64,000 bases of DNA from Alphaproteobacteria bacterium (GTDB taxonomy: Bacteria > Pseudomonadota > Alphaproteobacteria > Bin95): positions 1-64,000 of the forward strand of contig JAJEIH010000144.1 in NCBI GenBank assembly GCA_022827685.1. Reading direction: 5' to 3'. Under the pieces are notes generated by a model that saw only the letters and a list, made by a program, of their open reading frames with translations, searched no databases and was not told the origin of the DNA. Every line of letters starts with the position of its first letter. The stretch's first letter is position 1. Of the stretch, positions 54,797 through 63,471 are shown piece after piece. The translations under genes and the position numbers were made by a program.

Positions 54797-55197
54797 TCAC
54801 CGCACGAGGCTTAGTCGTGAGAGACCCCGCCTATTCGCCGGGCTCCGGGTGATCGGCCCGGTGCCGGGTTTCGGCTGTTGTATTTGACGGGCGACCCGAC
54901 AGAGCGGGAAGCCTCATTCGGTGATTGCAGGAGTCAGTCTGCGTTCTGAAAATCCTCGATGCAAGCACGGCATGACTCTGTTGACGCCGCGATCACCGTC
55001 GTCCGCTTTCTTGCGCGGAGTGTTGACCGTGCTTATGTAAAGCGCGGGTAGTGTCTCAGTTTGAAATATGAAGCCGGCCCCGGAGGCATGGGCAGGCGCT
55101 ACGGGGCCACCCCGCCGATGTCATAGGCAACGCCTGAGGACGGGCGAGGAGTTGCCGCAACCGGTTACTTGCCATATTCGGTAAATGAAGACCATCC
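54797..55197. other. non-coding region holding the second repeat copy
   Basis: About 400 bases with no gene I can support on either strand. Contains the repeat copy at 55045-55064, and just after it a GC-rich stretch (CCGGCCCCGGAGGCATGGGC) that could be the remaining end of an insertion element. No transposase text found. Confidence 0.4.
55045..55064. repeat. 20-nt direct repeat, copy B
   Basis: CGGGTAGTGTCTCAGTTTGA, same orientation as copy A at 54003-54022 with one mismatch, 1,042 bp apart. Interpretation: two ends of the same kind of mobile element, one at each side of the GT25 gene. Confidence 0.55.
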
Positions 55198-55215
55198 TTG
55201 GCTCCGGTTGATGAC

Positions 55216-55440
55216 ATGACCGAATCGCGACGACCGGAATTGCTGGACTTGGTAGCCGTGCTCGCGAGCCCGGCCGATTCGGAGGTTCGCGCCGGCGACG
55301 TCGGCACCGTTGTTGAGCTCCTCCCGCCCGACGCCGTGGAAATCGAGTTCCTGAGCCGCGACGGTCGAACCCGGCATGTCGGTATATTGCCCCTGAGCGA
55401 TGTATTGGCCCTCAACCGCGAACGAACCCGCGTCGCCTGA
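55216..55440 (+). CDS. DUF4926 protein
   Basis: 74 residues from ATG 55216 (a TTG at 55198 would add six). ELLDLVAVLASP, VRAGDVGTVVELLPPDAVEI and the beta-strand end VGILPLSDVLAL fit the small SH3-like DUF4926 family (RAGDVGTVV). Function unknown; family members often accompany DUF6883 genes, which here lie 1.2 kb away beyond an inserted glycosyltransferase gene. Convergent with cobQ. Confidence 0.78.
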   Translation: MTESRRPELLDLVAVLASPADSEVRAGDVGTVVELLPPDAVEIEFLSRDGRTRHVGILPLSDVLALNRERTRVA

Positions 55441-55468
55441 TCCGGCGCAGCGGAGCGCTTCCGCCCTC

Positions 55469-56899
55469 TCAGGCGGCAAGCGCGAACAGGCGGTCCAGGT
55501 CGAGATGCGTTTCCAGATGGTCGGCGAGGCCGTCCAGCGCGGCGTCGATCTCCGCCTCCCAGGCCCGTTGCCGCTCCGCGCCCATGCGCGCGAGGAAGCG
55601 TTCGCGGAACCCGTCATTCGCGAACAGGCCGTGGCAGTAGGTGCCGAACACGAGGCCGTCTTCCGAGACCGCGCCCTCCGGGCGTCCGTCGAGATTGAGG
55701 AACGGCCGCGCCAGCGCGGGCCCGGAGCTGCGGCCCATGTGGATTTCGTAGCCGGTGAGCCCGTCGGCGGTCCTGACCGGCACGGTGCGTTTTTCGCCCG
55801 CCAGCACCGTCTCGATGTCGAGCAGGCCGAGGCCGGCGCTCGATCCGGGAGGACCCTCGATCCCGTCCGGGTCCGACACGCGCCGGCCCAGCATCTGGAA
55901 GCCGCCGCAGAGCCCCAGCACGCGGCCGCCCCGGCGCAGATGGGCGCGGATGTCGATATCCCAGCCCTGGTCCTTGAGGAAGGCGAGGTCGGCCCGCGTG
56001 TTCTTGCTGCCGGGCAGCACGGCGAGGTCGATATCGGCGGGCAGCGCCTCGCCGGGACGCACGAAGCGCACGCCGACCTCGCCGGCAAGCGGGTCGAGAT
56101 CGTCGAAATTGGCGATGCGCGGATAGCGGAAGGCCGCGACGCGCGGCGGCCCCGCCGGCGAGCGGTCGGCTTCCAGAGCCATGGAGTCCTCCGCCGGCAG
56201 CTTGCCCGCGTCCTCGAACCAGGGCACGACCCCGAGGCAGGGCAGCCCCGCGAGGCGCTCCAGCGCGGGAATTGCCGGATCGAACAGGGCGGGGTCGCCC
56301 CGGAACCTGTTGACGATATAGCCTTTGAGGCGGGCTGCATCGGCGGGCGGCAGCACATGGCGCGTGCCGGCGATTGCCGCGATGACGCCGCCCCGGTCGA
56401 TATCGGCGACCAGCACCACCGGCAGCCCGGCCGCCTCGGCAAAGCCCATATTGGCGATGTCGCCGGCGCGCAGATTGATCTCCGAGGCGCTGCCGGCCCC
56501 CTCGACCAGAACGAGGTCCGCATCGGCGGCGAGCCGGCCGAAGGCATCCAGCGCGCCTTCCAGAAGGCCGGCCTTCAGGCGCGCATACTCCTTCGCATCC
56601 GCCCGCCCGACGGCGCGTCCCGCCAGCACGACCTGTGCGCCGAGCTCCGATTCGGGTTTCAGCAGCACCGGGTTCATGTCCACATGCGGCGCCACGCCGG
56701 CGGCCCGCGCCTGCAGCGCCTGGGCGCGGCCGATCTCGCCGCCTTCCGGCGTGACCGCGGCGTTGTTCGACATGTTCTGCGGCTTGAACGGCCTGACGCG
56801 CAGCCCGCGCCGCGCCCAGCCCCGGCAGAGCCCCGCCACGATCAGCGACTTGCCGGCGTCCGAGCCGGTCCCCTGCACCATCAGCGCCCTGGCCGGCAT
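55469..56899 (-). CDS. cobQ: cobyric acid synthase
   Basis: 476 residues. N-terminal P-loop-like ATPase domain [20 protein letters not shown], with [12 protein letters not shown] and [12 protein letters not shown], then the glutamine amidotransferase domain with the Cys nucleophile in [14 protein letters not shown] and the final [18 protein letters not shown]. Amidates four side chains of adenosylcobyrinic acid a,c-diamide. Length and motifs are standard. Last gene of the cobalamin operon, 47 nt after the SYLF gene. Confidence 0.93.
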   Translation of the reverse strand: MPARALMVQGTGSDAGKSLIVAGLCRGWARRGLRVRPFKPQNMSNNAAVTPEGGEIGRAQALQARAAGVAPHVDMNPVLLKPESELGAQVVLAGRAVGRADAKEYARLKAGLLEGALDAFGRLAADADLVLVEGAGSASEINLRAGDIANMGFAEAAGLPVVLVADIDRGGVIAAIAGTRHVLPPADAARLKGYIVNRFRGDPALFDPAIPALERLAGLPCLGVVPWFEDAGKLPAEDSMALEADRSPAGPPRVAAFRYPRIANFDDLDPLAGEVGVRFVRPGEALPADIDLAVLPGSKNTRADLAFLKDQGWDIDIRAHLRRGGRVLGLCGGFQMLGRRVSDPDGIEGPPGSSAGLGLLDIETVLAGEKRTVPVRTADGLTGYEIHMGRSSGPALARPFLNLDGRPEGAVSEDGLVFGTYCHGLFANDGFRERFLARMGAERQRAWEAEIDAALDGLADHLETHLDLDRLFALAA

Positions 56900-56946
56900 G
56901 GCGTCGCGCCCGCTTCGAGAGCGACCGGAACCGGCGCTCCGGCCCG

Positions 56947-57645
56947 CTAGAACCGGCTCAACGCCTCGCGAAGCGCATCGGCGGCGGGGTTGGCGTGGGC
57001 GCGCTCGACGACAATGGCGTGAGGCGTCGCGCCCTCCTTGTAGAAGGCCCGGTTCCAGTCATGGCGGCGCGCAATCACCGCGCCTTCGAGGGAGGCGCCG
57101 GCGAAGAGGCCCTGGCTTGTGGAGAAGGTGAGAATGTCGGGGCCGACATTGCTGGTTATCGCACCCTCTATGCCCGCGCCCTTGGGGCCGGCTGCGGCGG
57201 AGGCGTCGGCGCCGATCTTCATCTGGTCTTCGAGCACCGCCTCGACGCCGCCGTCCGTGCGTATCACCAGCATCGCCTCGGCGGTCTGGCCGCCGATCTG
57301 GATGCCGAAGCTGATCGACGCCATGGTGTAGAAAGCCGGGTAGCTCCACGATCCCTTCTCATTGCGCGCCAGCAGCACGCCGCTGCCGCCCTCGCCGCCC
57401 ACCAGGAACGCGCCCTTGATGAGGGTCGGGAAGATCAGCACCGCTTTCGCCTGGCCGAGAAAATGCTGGAGGCTCGGCCCGACATCCGGATCGCGGGCAA
57501 GGCGCTGGACCGTGATCCGGGCCTTGTCCACGAGTTCGGTCGCCTCCGTCTCGTCCGTCGAGGCCGCGGCAGGCGCTGACCAGAGCGCGGCGACCAGCAG
57601 CAGCGGGAGGATCGGGCGGGCTGACATGTGCTTCATCGGCGCCAT
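56947..57645 (-). CDS. SYLF-domain (Ysc84-like) exported protein
   Basis: 232 residues with an N-terminal signal ([18 protein letters not shown]). SYLF domain text: [79 protein letters not shown] and [22 protein letters not shown] proteins bind lipids. It starts 4 nt after the cobO stop, so it is read with the cobalamin genes although no B12 role is known. Confidence 0.87.
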   Translation of the reverse strand: MAPMKHMSARPILPLLLVAALWSAPAAASTDETEATELVDKARITVQRLARDPDVGPSLQHFLGQAKAVLIFPTLIKGAFLVGGEGGSGVLLARNEKGSWSYPAFYTMASISFGIQIGGQTAEAMLVIRTDGGVEAVLEDQMKIGADASAAAGPKGAGIEGAITSNVGPDILTFSTSQGLFAGASLEGAVIARRHDWNRAFYKEGATPHAIVVERAHANPAADALREALSRF

Positions 57646-57649
57646 GCTC

Positions 57650-58279
57650 CTAGAATTCGATGCCGATCTGAGCCTTCACACCGGCGCGGAAGGGGTGTTT
57701 CACCAGGGTCATTTCGGTGACGAGGTCGGCGACTTCAATCAATTCCGGCCGGGCGTTGCGCCCGGTGATGACGACATGCAGGTCCTCGCGGCGGCCTGTC
57801 AGCGCCGACAGCACCCGGTCGAGGTCCAGATAGCCGTAACGCAGCACGATGTTCAGCTCGTCGAGGATCACCATGGCGTTCGACGGGTCGGCCATCATGG
57901 CTTCGGACATTTCCCAGGCGGCTTCGGCGGCGGCGATGTCGCGCGCGCGGTCCTGCGTCTCCCAGGTGAAGCCCTCGCCCATGGCGCGAATCTCGACCAG
58001 CTCCGGGAAACGGGCGAAGACCTGGCGCTCGCCGGTTTTCCACACGCCCTTGACGAACTGCACCACACCGACCTTGAGGCCGTTGCCGACGGCGCGGGCC
58101 GCCAGCCCGAAGGCCGCTGTCGATTTGCCCTTGCCCTTGCCGGTATGGACGATCAGCAGGCCCTTTTCGATGGTCTTTGTGGCCAGCATCCGGTCGCGCG
58201 CGGCCTTGCGCTTGCGGGCTTTTTCGTTGGCGCGGGCATTGACGGTTTCTTCGTCGGGGAGGCTGGGCTCCGGGCTCAT
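57650..58279 (-). CDS. cobO: cob(I)yrinic acid a,c-diamide adenosyltransferase
   Basis: 209 residues. P-loop GKGKGKSTAAFGLAARAVGN, GVVQFVKGVWKTGER, MVILDELNIVLRYGYLD and HVVITGRNARPELIEVADLV are the CobO/BtuR signatures. Forms the adenosyl bond to cobalt. Overlaps the cobN stop by four bases (ATGA). Confidence 0.95.
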   Translation of the reverse strand: MSPEPSLPDEETVNARANEKARKRKAARDRMLATKTIEKGLLIVHTGKGKGKSTAAFGLAARAVGNGLKVGVVQFVKGVWKTGERQVFARFPELVEIRAMGEGFTWETQDRARDIAAAEAAWEMSEAMMADPSNAMVILDELNIVLRYGYLDLDRVLSALTGRREDLHVVITGRNARPELIEVADLVTEMTLVKHPFRAGVKAQIGIEF

Positions 58280-61200
58280 GGGCGCTCTCCGCTCGCCAGC
58301 GACCGGAGCAGATCATAGCCGAAATTGGCTCTCGGACGCCACAGGCCCCGGTCCAGCGCCTCCAGGAACCGCGCCGCCGTCTCGCGAAGCGCGGCGGGGT
58401 TGCTGCTCTCCATGAACGCGCGCACCGCCTCGTCGCGGATATAGGCGTCGAACAGCATCTCGAAATGATGGTCCTTCACCGCGCCCGTCGTGGCCGCGAA
58501 GGCGAAGAGGTAATCGACCGTGGCGGCGATCTCGAAAGCGCCCTTGTAGCCGTGGCGCATGACGCCGCGGATCCATTTGGGGTTGGCGGCGCGCGCGCGC
58601 ACCGTGCGGGCGATCTCCTCCTCCAGGCTCATGATGCGCGGGCGTTCCGGGCGGGTGTGGTCGTTGTGATAGACCGCGGGCCGGCGCCCGGAGAGCATCG
58701 CCGCCGCCGCCGCCAGCCCGCCCTCGAACTGGTAGTAGTCGTCGCTGTCGAGCAGGTCGTGCTCGCGGTTGTCCTGGTTGTGGACGACGGCCTCGATGCG
58801 CGCGAGCCGGCGCTCGAACGCATGATGCGCGGGCCGGCCCTCCTCGCCCGCGCCATAGGCGTAGCCGCCCCAGGCGACATAGGCGCGCGCGAGGTCCCCG
58901 GGCCCGTCCCAGCCGCCCTCGTCGATCAGGGCCTGCAGGCCCGCGCCATACGCGCCCGGCATGGAGCCGAAGACGCGCCAGGTCGCCTCGCGGAAGCCGT
59001 CTCCTTCCGGCGTGCGGAGCGGGTTGTCGTCCTCCTCGAGCCGGGCGACCGCGCGGACCGCGCTGTCGAACAGGTCGATCAGGCCCGGAAAGGCGTCGCG
59101 GAAGAACCCGGAAATGCGCAGCGTGACATCGACCCGCGGGCGGTCGAGCACGCTGCGCGGCACGATCTCGAAGCCTGTGACCCGCCCGGAGCCGCTGTCC
59201 CATGTCGGGCGCACGCCCATCAGCGCCAGCGCCTGGGCGATGTCGTCGCCGCCGGTCCGCATGCAGCTGGTTCCCCAGGCGGAGAGCGCCAGCGCGCGCG
59301 GCCATTCGCCGTGGTCGCGGACATGGCGCTCCACCAGCAGCGTGGCCGAATGCCAGCCGAGCTGCACGGCGGCGGGCGTCGGCACGGCGCGCGTGTCGAC
59401 GGAGTAGAAGTTGCGCCCCGTCGGCAGCACGTCCGGCCGTCCCCGCGTCGGCGCGCCGGAGGGGCCGGGCTCGATGAAACGGCCGGCGAGGCCCGCCTTG
59501 AGGCCGGCGATTTCCGCGGCGCCCGAGCGGTCCAGAGCCGGGGCCAGCGTTTCCGTCAGGAAGCCGAGCGCGGCGGCGCTTTCGGGGCCGGGCGGTTCGT
59601 CCGCGCCGTCCGCCAGCCGGGCCATCGCGGCTTCCAGCCGCTCCAGTGTGTCGCCGGCCGTGCGCCAGAGCGCGTCGCCGGTCAGGAAGGAAGGCCGGGG
59701 GCCGGTCCAGGGCGCGCCGAGGTCCTCGCCCATTTCGAGGCCGAGGTCCGCCATGAGCGCCGGCAGTAGGCGCGAGCGCATGGCGGCCACCAGCAGGTCG
59801 CGCCGCTGCCGGCCTTGCGGAGACGCGCCGAAGACGTGCAGCCCGTCGCGGATCTGCAGCTCCTTCAGCTCGCAGAGATAACCGTCGAGCTTGCCGAGCG
59901 CCGCCGCCTCGCCGTCCTCCGGGCGGATGCCGCAATCGGCCGCCAGCCCGCCGCGCCCCGCCAGGTCGAGGATCGCCTCGGCCAGCACGGGCAGGCGGCG
60001 CGGGTCGAGCACCGTTGCCTGGAAATATTCGTCCACCATCCTTTCCAACTCCACCATGGCCCCGTGGCTCTCCGCGCGTGTGAGCGGGGGCGTGAGGTGA
60101 TCGACAATTGCGGCATGAGTGCGGCGTTTGGCCTGCGCGCCCTCGCCCGGATCGTTGACGATGAAGGGATAGAAGTTCGGCAGAGGGCCGAGCACGGCGT
60201 CGGGGAAGCAGTCCCCTGAAAGCGCCAACGCCTTGCCCGGCAGCCATTCCAGATTGCCGTGCTTGCCGAGATGGACGACCGCATGCGCCCCGAAGCCGCG
60301 CCTCAGCCAGCCATAGAAGGCGAGATAGGCGGGCGGCGGCGGCAGGGCCGGGTCGTGGTAGCTGGAGGCCGGGTCGATGTCGTAGCCGCGCGATGGCTGC
60401 ACCGCGACGGTGATGTCGCCGAACAGGAGCGCGGGTATCACGGTGTCCCGGCAGGCGAGACCCCAGCGTTCCCGGACCAGATCGATTGCGCCAGCGGGCA
60501 GGCCGTCCAGGAAGGCCCGGAAATCGCGTTCCGGAAAGACCGGTCCCCCGGTCCGCGCTCCCTGCAGCCGGCGCATGAGCGCATCGCCGTCCGCCGGCAG
60601 TCCCTCGGCCCCAAGCGCGCGGAGCGCGGCGAGCGCCGAAGCCGGCGTGTCGAGGCCGACGCCGTTGCCGATGCGCCCGTCGCGCGTCGGGTAATTGGCA
60701 AGAATCACGGCGATGCGCTTGCGCCCCGGCCGGCGGAGCCGCGCCCAGTTCGCGGCGAGTTCGGCGACGAACCGCGCCCGGTCCGGCACCGGCCGGTAGC
60801 GGGTGATGTCGCACTCCGTCGCCGCATCGCGCCGGCTGGCGGCCTTGAACGAGACCGCGCGCGAGATCAGCCGCCCGTCCACTTCCGGCAGCGCGATGTT
60901 CATGGCGATGTCGCGCGGCGAGAGGCCGCGCGTCCCTTCCCGCCAGGCGGCCTCCGCGCCGCCCGAGAGCACCGCCTGGACCACCGGGCAGTCATAGCGG
61001 TCGAGCGGCCCCGGGCCGGCCGCGCCGCGCGCCGCGAAGCCGGTTGTATTCACGATGACGGAGGGCGGTTCGTCCGCGAACAGGCGGTGCAGCAGGGCGA
61101 GCGAGTCCGGGTCCTTGAGGCTGGAAATCGCGACCGGCCGGGGCGAAAGGCCCGCCGCCGCCATCTCTTCGGCCAGCATGTCGATCGCCGCGACATTGCC

Positions 61201-61794
61201 TGCCTGAAGATGCGCCCGGTAGAACAGCAGCGGCGCAACCGGGCCGTCGCCGGCGGCTGCCGCATAGGGCCGGGCGCGCGGGATCGGCGCGGGCTCCTGC
61301 CAGCGGGCGGGGCGGCCGAGCAGGTGGGCGGCGTAGCGCAGGCAGTTCAGCGCGTTGTCGGGGCCGCCCTCGGCCAGGTAGCGCCAGAAGCGCCGGCAGG
61401 CTTCGGCGTCGAGGCTGGAGAAGGCACCGAGTTCCGGGTCCGGCCGGTCGTCCCCGGGCAGCAGCGCCACCGGGGCCTCCAGCGCTTCCAGCCGCTCGAC
61501 GCCGTAGGGCCAGTAGCCGCGCCCGCCGAGCAGGCGCACCACCACCAGCCGGGCGCGTGAGAGCACGCGCTCGACATGCAGATCGACGGAGAGGTTGTGG
61601 CCGAGGGCCATGATGTTGGCGAGCCGCAGCGTCGGGGCCCGCTCATCCTCGGCGAGGCGTTTTCGCTGCGCTTCGGCGAGGAGCGCGAGCTCGGTGTCGG
61701 CCGCGCTCAGGATCGCGATGTCGCCCGGCGTCTGGCCGAGATCGACGGCCTCGCCTTCCTCGACCGCGCCCGGGGTTGCGGCTAGGAGATGCAC
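58276..61794 (-). CDS. cobN: cobaltochelatase large subunit
   Basis: 1,172 residues, within the usual range. Magnesium-chelatase H-type family: DRYDCPVVQAVLSGG, KRIAVILANYPTRDGRIGNG, HLGKHGNLEWLPGKALALSG, PFIVNDPGEGAQAKRRTHAA, TSCMRTGGDDIAQALALMGV and VMRHGYKGAFEIAATVDYLF. ATP-dependent insertion of cobalt into hydrogenobyrinic acid a,c-diamide (aerobic pathway), with CobS and CobT not in the window. Overlaps the cobW stop by 13 nt. Confidence 0.95.
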   Translation of the reverse strand: MHLLAATPGAVEEGEAVDLGQTPGDIAILSAADTELALLAEAQRKRLAEDERAPTLRLANIMALGHNLSVDLHVERVLSRARLVVVRLLGGRGYWPYGVERLEALEAPVALLPGDDRPDPELGAFSSLDAEACRRFWRYLAEGGPDNALNCLRYAAHLLGRPARWQEPAPIPRARPYAAAAGDGPVAPLLFYRAHLQAGNVAAIDMLAEEMAAAGLSPRPVAISSLKDPDSLALLHRLFADEPPSVIVNTTGFAARGAAGPGPLDRYDCPVVQAVLSGGAEAAWREGTRGLSPRDIAMNIALPEVDGRLISRAVSFKAASRRDAATECDITRYRPVPDRARFVAELAANWARLRRPGRKRIAVILANYPTRDGRIGNGVGLDTPASALAALRALGAEGLPADGDALMRRLQGARTGGPVFPERDFRAFLDGLPAGAIDLVRERWGLACRDTVIPALLFGDITVAVQPSRGYDIDPASSYHDPALPPPPAYLAFYGWLRRGFGAHAVVHLGKHGNLEWLPGKALALSGDCFPDAVLGPLPNFYPFIVNDPGEGAQAKRRTHAAIVDHLTPPLTRAESHGAMVELERMVDEYFQATVLDPRRLPVLAEAILDLAGRGGLAADCGIRPEDGEAAALGKLDGYLCELKELQIRDGLHVFGASPQGRQRRDLLVAAMRSRLLPALMADLGLEMGEDLGAPWTGPRPSFLTGDALWRTAGDTLERLEAAMARLADGADEPPGPESAAALGFLTETLAPALDRSGAAEIAGLKAGLAGRFIEPGPSGAPTRGRPDVLPTGRNFYSVDTRAVPTPAAVQLGWHSATLLVERHVRDHGEWPRALALSAWGTSCMRTGGDDIAQALALMGVRPTWDSGSGRVTGFEIVPRSVLDRPRVDVTLRISGFFRDAFPGLIDLFDSAVRAVARLEEDDNPLRTPEGDGFREATWRVFGSMPGAYGAGLQALIDEGGWDGPGDLARAYVAWGGYAYGAGEEGRPAHHAFERRLARIEAVVHNQDNREHDLLDSDDYYQFEGGLAAAAAMLSGRRPAVYHNDHTRPERPRIMSLEEEIARTVRARAANPKWIRGVMRHGYKGAFEIAATVDYLFAFAATTGAVKDHHFEMLFDAYIRDEAVRAFMESSNPAALRETAARFLEALDRGLWRPRANFGYDLLRSLASGERP

Positions 61795-62825
61795 CGCCCG
61801 CCAAGCGTCCGGGCGACAGCCTCGCGGTCGAGGCCGGCAAAGCCGATCACCACCAGCCGCGTCAGCGGCTCCTCTTCCGCCTGCCAGGGCCGGTCGTACC
61901 AGGTCTCGGCGCGGGCGCCGACGCCCTGCACGGCGAGCCGCATCGCCTTGCCCTCGACTGCGGCGAACCCCTTGATGCGCAGGACATCATGGTCCCGCGC
62001 GGCTTCCGCGATGCGTTCGGCGAGCGCGACCGGTTCGACCGGTCCCGCCTCGACCGCGAAGCTCTCGAAGTCGTCATGGTCGTGCCCGTCCTCGCCGTCA
62101 TGGTGCGAGGGGCGCGCGTCGAGGTCGTCTTCCGCCGCCGCTTCCAGGCCGAGGAGCAGGCGCGCATCGAGGACGCCGCCGGTCGCGCCGACAGCCTTGA
62201 CCGCGGGCGAGCGCAGCCCGGCCCGCACCTCTTCCAGCACGCCCTCCCAGGCGGGTGCGTCCAGCAGGTCGCGCTTGTTGACGACGACGAGGTCGGCGGC
62301 GGCGAGCTGGTCTTCGAACAGCTCCTCCAGCGGCGCGTCGTGGTCGAGCGCCGGATCGGCCCGGCGCGCCGCGTCCACGGCTTCCGGGTCGGCGGCGAAG
62401 CGCCCGGCGGCGACGGCCGCGGCGTCCACCACCGCGACGACGCCGTCCACCGTGGTGCGCGAGCGGACCTCCGGCCAGGCGAAGGCCTGCACAAGCGGCT
62501 TGGGCAGCGCCAGGCCCGAGGTCTCGATGACGATATGGTCGGGCGGGTCGGGACGGTCGAGAAGCGCCTGCATGGTCGGCAGGAAATCGTCGGCGACCGT
62601 GCAGCAGATGCAGCCATTGGCGAGCTCGACGATGTCCTCGTCCCCGCAGCCCTCAATGCCGCAGGCGCGCAGAAGCTCGCCGTCTATGCCGAGATCGCCG
62701 AATTCGTTGACGACCACCGCGAGGCGCCGCCCGCCCGCATTCTCCAGCAGGTGGCGGACCAGGCTGGTCTTGCCGGCGCCGAGAAAGCCGGTGACGACGG
62801 TTGCCGGTATCTTCGGTTTCAGCAT
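61782..62825 (-). CDS. cobW: CobW-type GTPase (metal chaperone)
   Basis: 347 residues. GTPase P-loop VTGFLGAGKTSLVRHLLEN, the CxCC metal motif in GCICCTVADDF, ETSGLALPKPLVQAF, VVNKRDLLD, a His/Asp-rich loop (SHHDGEDGHDHDDFE) and the C-terminal CobW_C domain. COG0523 metal chaperone, expected to help deliver cobalt to the chelatase. Starts 13 nt after cobU; encoded with cobN, which supports the assignment over other COG0523 members. Confidence 0.92.
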   Translation of the reverse strand: MLKPKIPATVVTGFLGAGKTSLVRHLLENAGGRRLAVVVNEFGDLGIDGELLRACGIEGCGDEDIVELANGCICCTVADDFLPTMQALLDRPDPPDHIVIETSGLALPKPLVQAFAWPEVRSRTTVDGVVAVVDAAAVAAGRFAADPEAVDAARRADPALDHDAPLEELFEDQLAAADLVVVNKRDLLDAPAWEGVLEEVRAGLRSPAVKAVGATGGVLDARLLLGLEAAAEDDLDARPSHHDGEDGHDHDDFESFAVEAGPVEPVALAERIAEAARDHDVLRIKGFAAVEGKAMRLAVQGVGARAETWYDRPWQAEEEPLTRLVVIGFAGLDREAVARTLGGRCIS

Positions 62826-62838
62826 GAGGCGCGCGCTT

Positions 62839-63330
62839 TCACGGCTTGAGCGGGAGGGGGAGGCCGGCAGCGACGAACACCACCCGGTCCGCGATGCGCG
62901 CGACTTCCTCGTTCAGCCGCCCCTGCGCCTCGCGGAAGCGCCGGCCGAGCGGCGTGGCGGGCACGAGGCCCATGCCGGTTTCGTTGGAGACCAGCACAGT
63001 CTGCACGCTGCGGTTCGCGAGCGCCTCCAGCAGCGCGCCGGTGTCCGGCTCGCGCCCGGCGGCGAGCGCGTTGGAGAGCCAGAGCGTGAGGCAATCCGCC
63101 AGCACCGGCATGCCGCGGGCCTGCCGGAGCGCCTCGGGCAGGCGCGAGGGCGCCTCGACGGTCGTCCAGCAGGGGCCCCGCCGGGCGCGGTGGCGGGCGA
63201 TGCGCGCCGCCATCTCGGCGTCGCCCGCCTCGGCCGTGGCGATATAGACGGCGGGTCCGTCGAACAGCGATTCGGCGTAGCGGCTCTTGCCGGAGGCGGC
63301 GCCGCCCAGCACCAGGGTCGTGGCGGTCAT
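62839..63330 (-). CDS. cobU: adenosylcobinamide kinase/guanylyltransferase
   Basis: 163 residues. P-loop LVLGGAASGKSRYAE (residues 9-16 for GGAASGKS), the PAVYIATAEAGDAEM block, VLADCLTLWLSNAL and VSNETGMGLVPATPLGRRFREAQ then GRLN. Also called CobP in aerobic-pathway organisms. First gene of the operon; the whole 63331-63471 region is its leader. Confidence 0.94.
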   Translation of the reverse strand: MTATTLVLGGAASGKSRYAESLFDGPAVYIATAEAGDAEMAARIARHRARRGPCWTTVEAPSRLPEALRQARGMPVLADCLTLWLSNALAAGREPDTGALLEALANRSVQTVLVSNETGMGLVPATPLGRRFREAQGRLNEEVARIADRVVFVAAGLPLPLKP

Positions 63331-63471
63331 GGGGATGTTTGCTACCGGCGTTTCGCCGGCCGTTCAAGGCGTGCGCCTTGCGGCCAGGTGCGAATCTCTT
63401 CAACATCCTCTTTGGATCGAGTGTGCCGGCTCAATCCAACTCTCTGCTCGCCCCCCGGCTATGCCCTGCCG
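63331..63471. other. leader between cobU and the HD-domain gene
   Basis: 141 bases shared by the divergent cobU and HD genes. A stem CCGGC-GTTTC-GCCGG lies at about 63345. I looked for a cobalamin riboswitch and could not find its conserved B12 box here; the string GGTGCGAATC at about 63388 is similar to part of it, but the rest of the consensus is absent. Confidence 0.3.

Noticed and set aside
58313-60814. 833-codon alternative frame within cobN
   Set aside because: Arg/Ala/Gly-rich shadow without motifs; the cobN frame has all family blocks.
63331-63471. cobalamin riboswitch upstream of cobU
   Set aside because: GGTGCGAATC resembles part of the B12 box, but the remaining conserved strings (the ACTG-containing core and the long-range pairing) are absent on both strands, so I did not call it.
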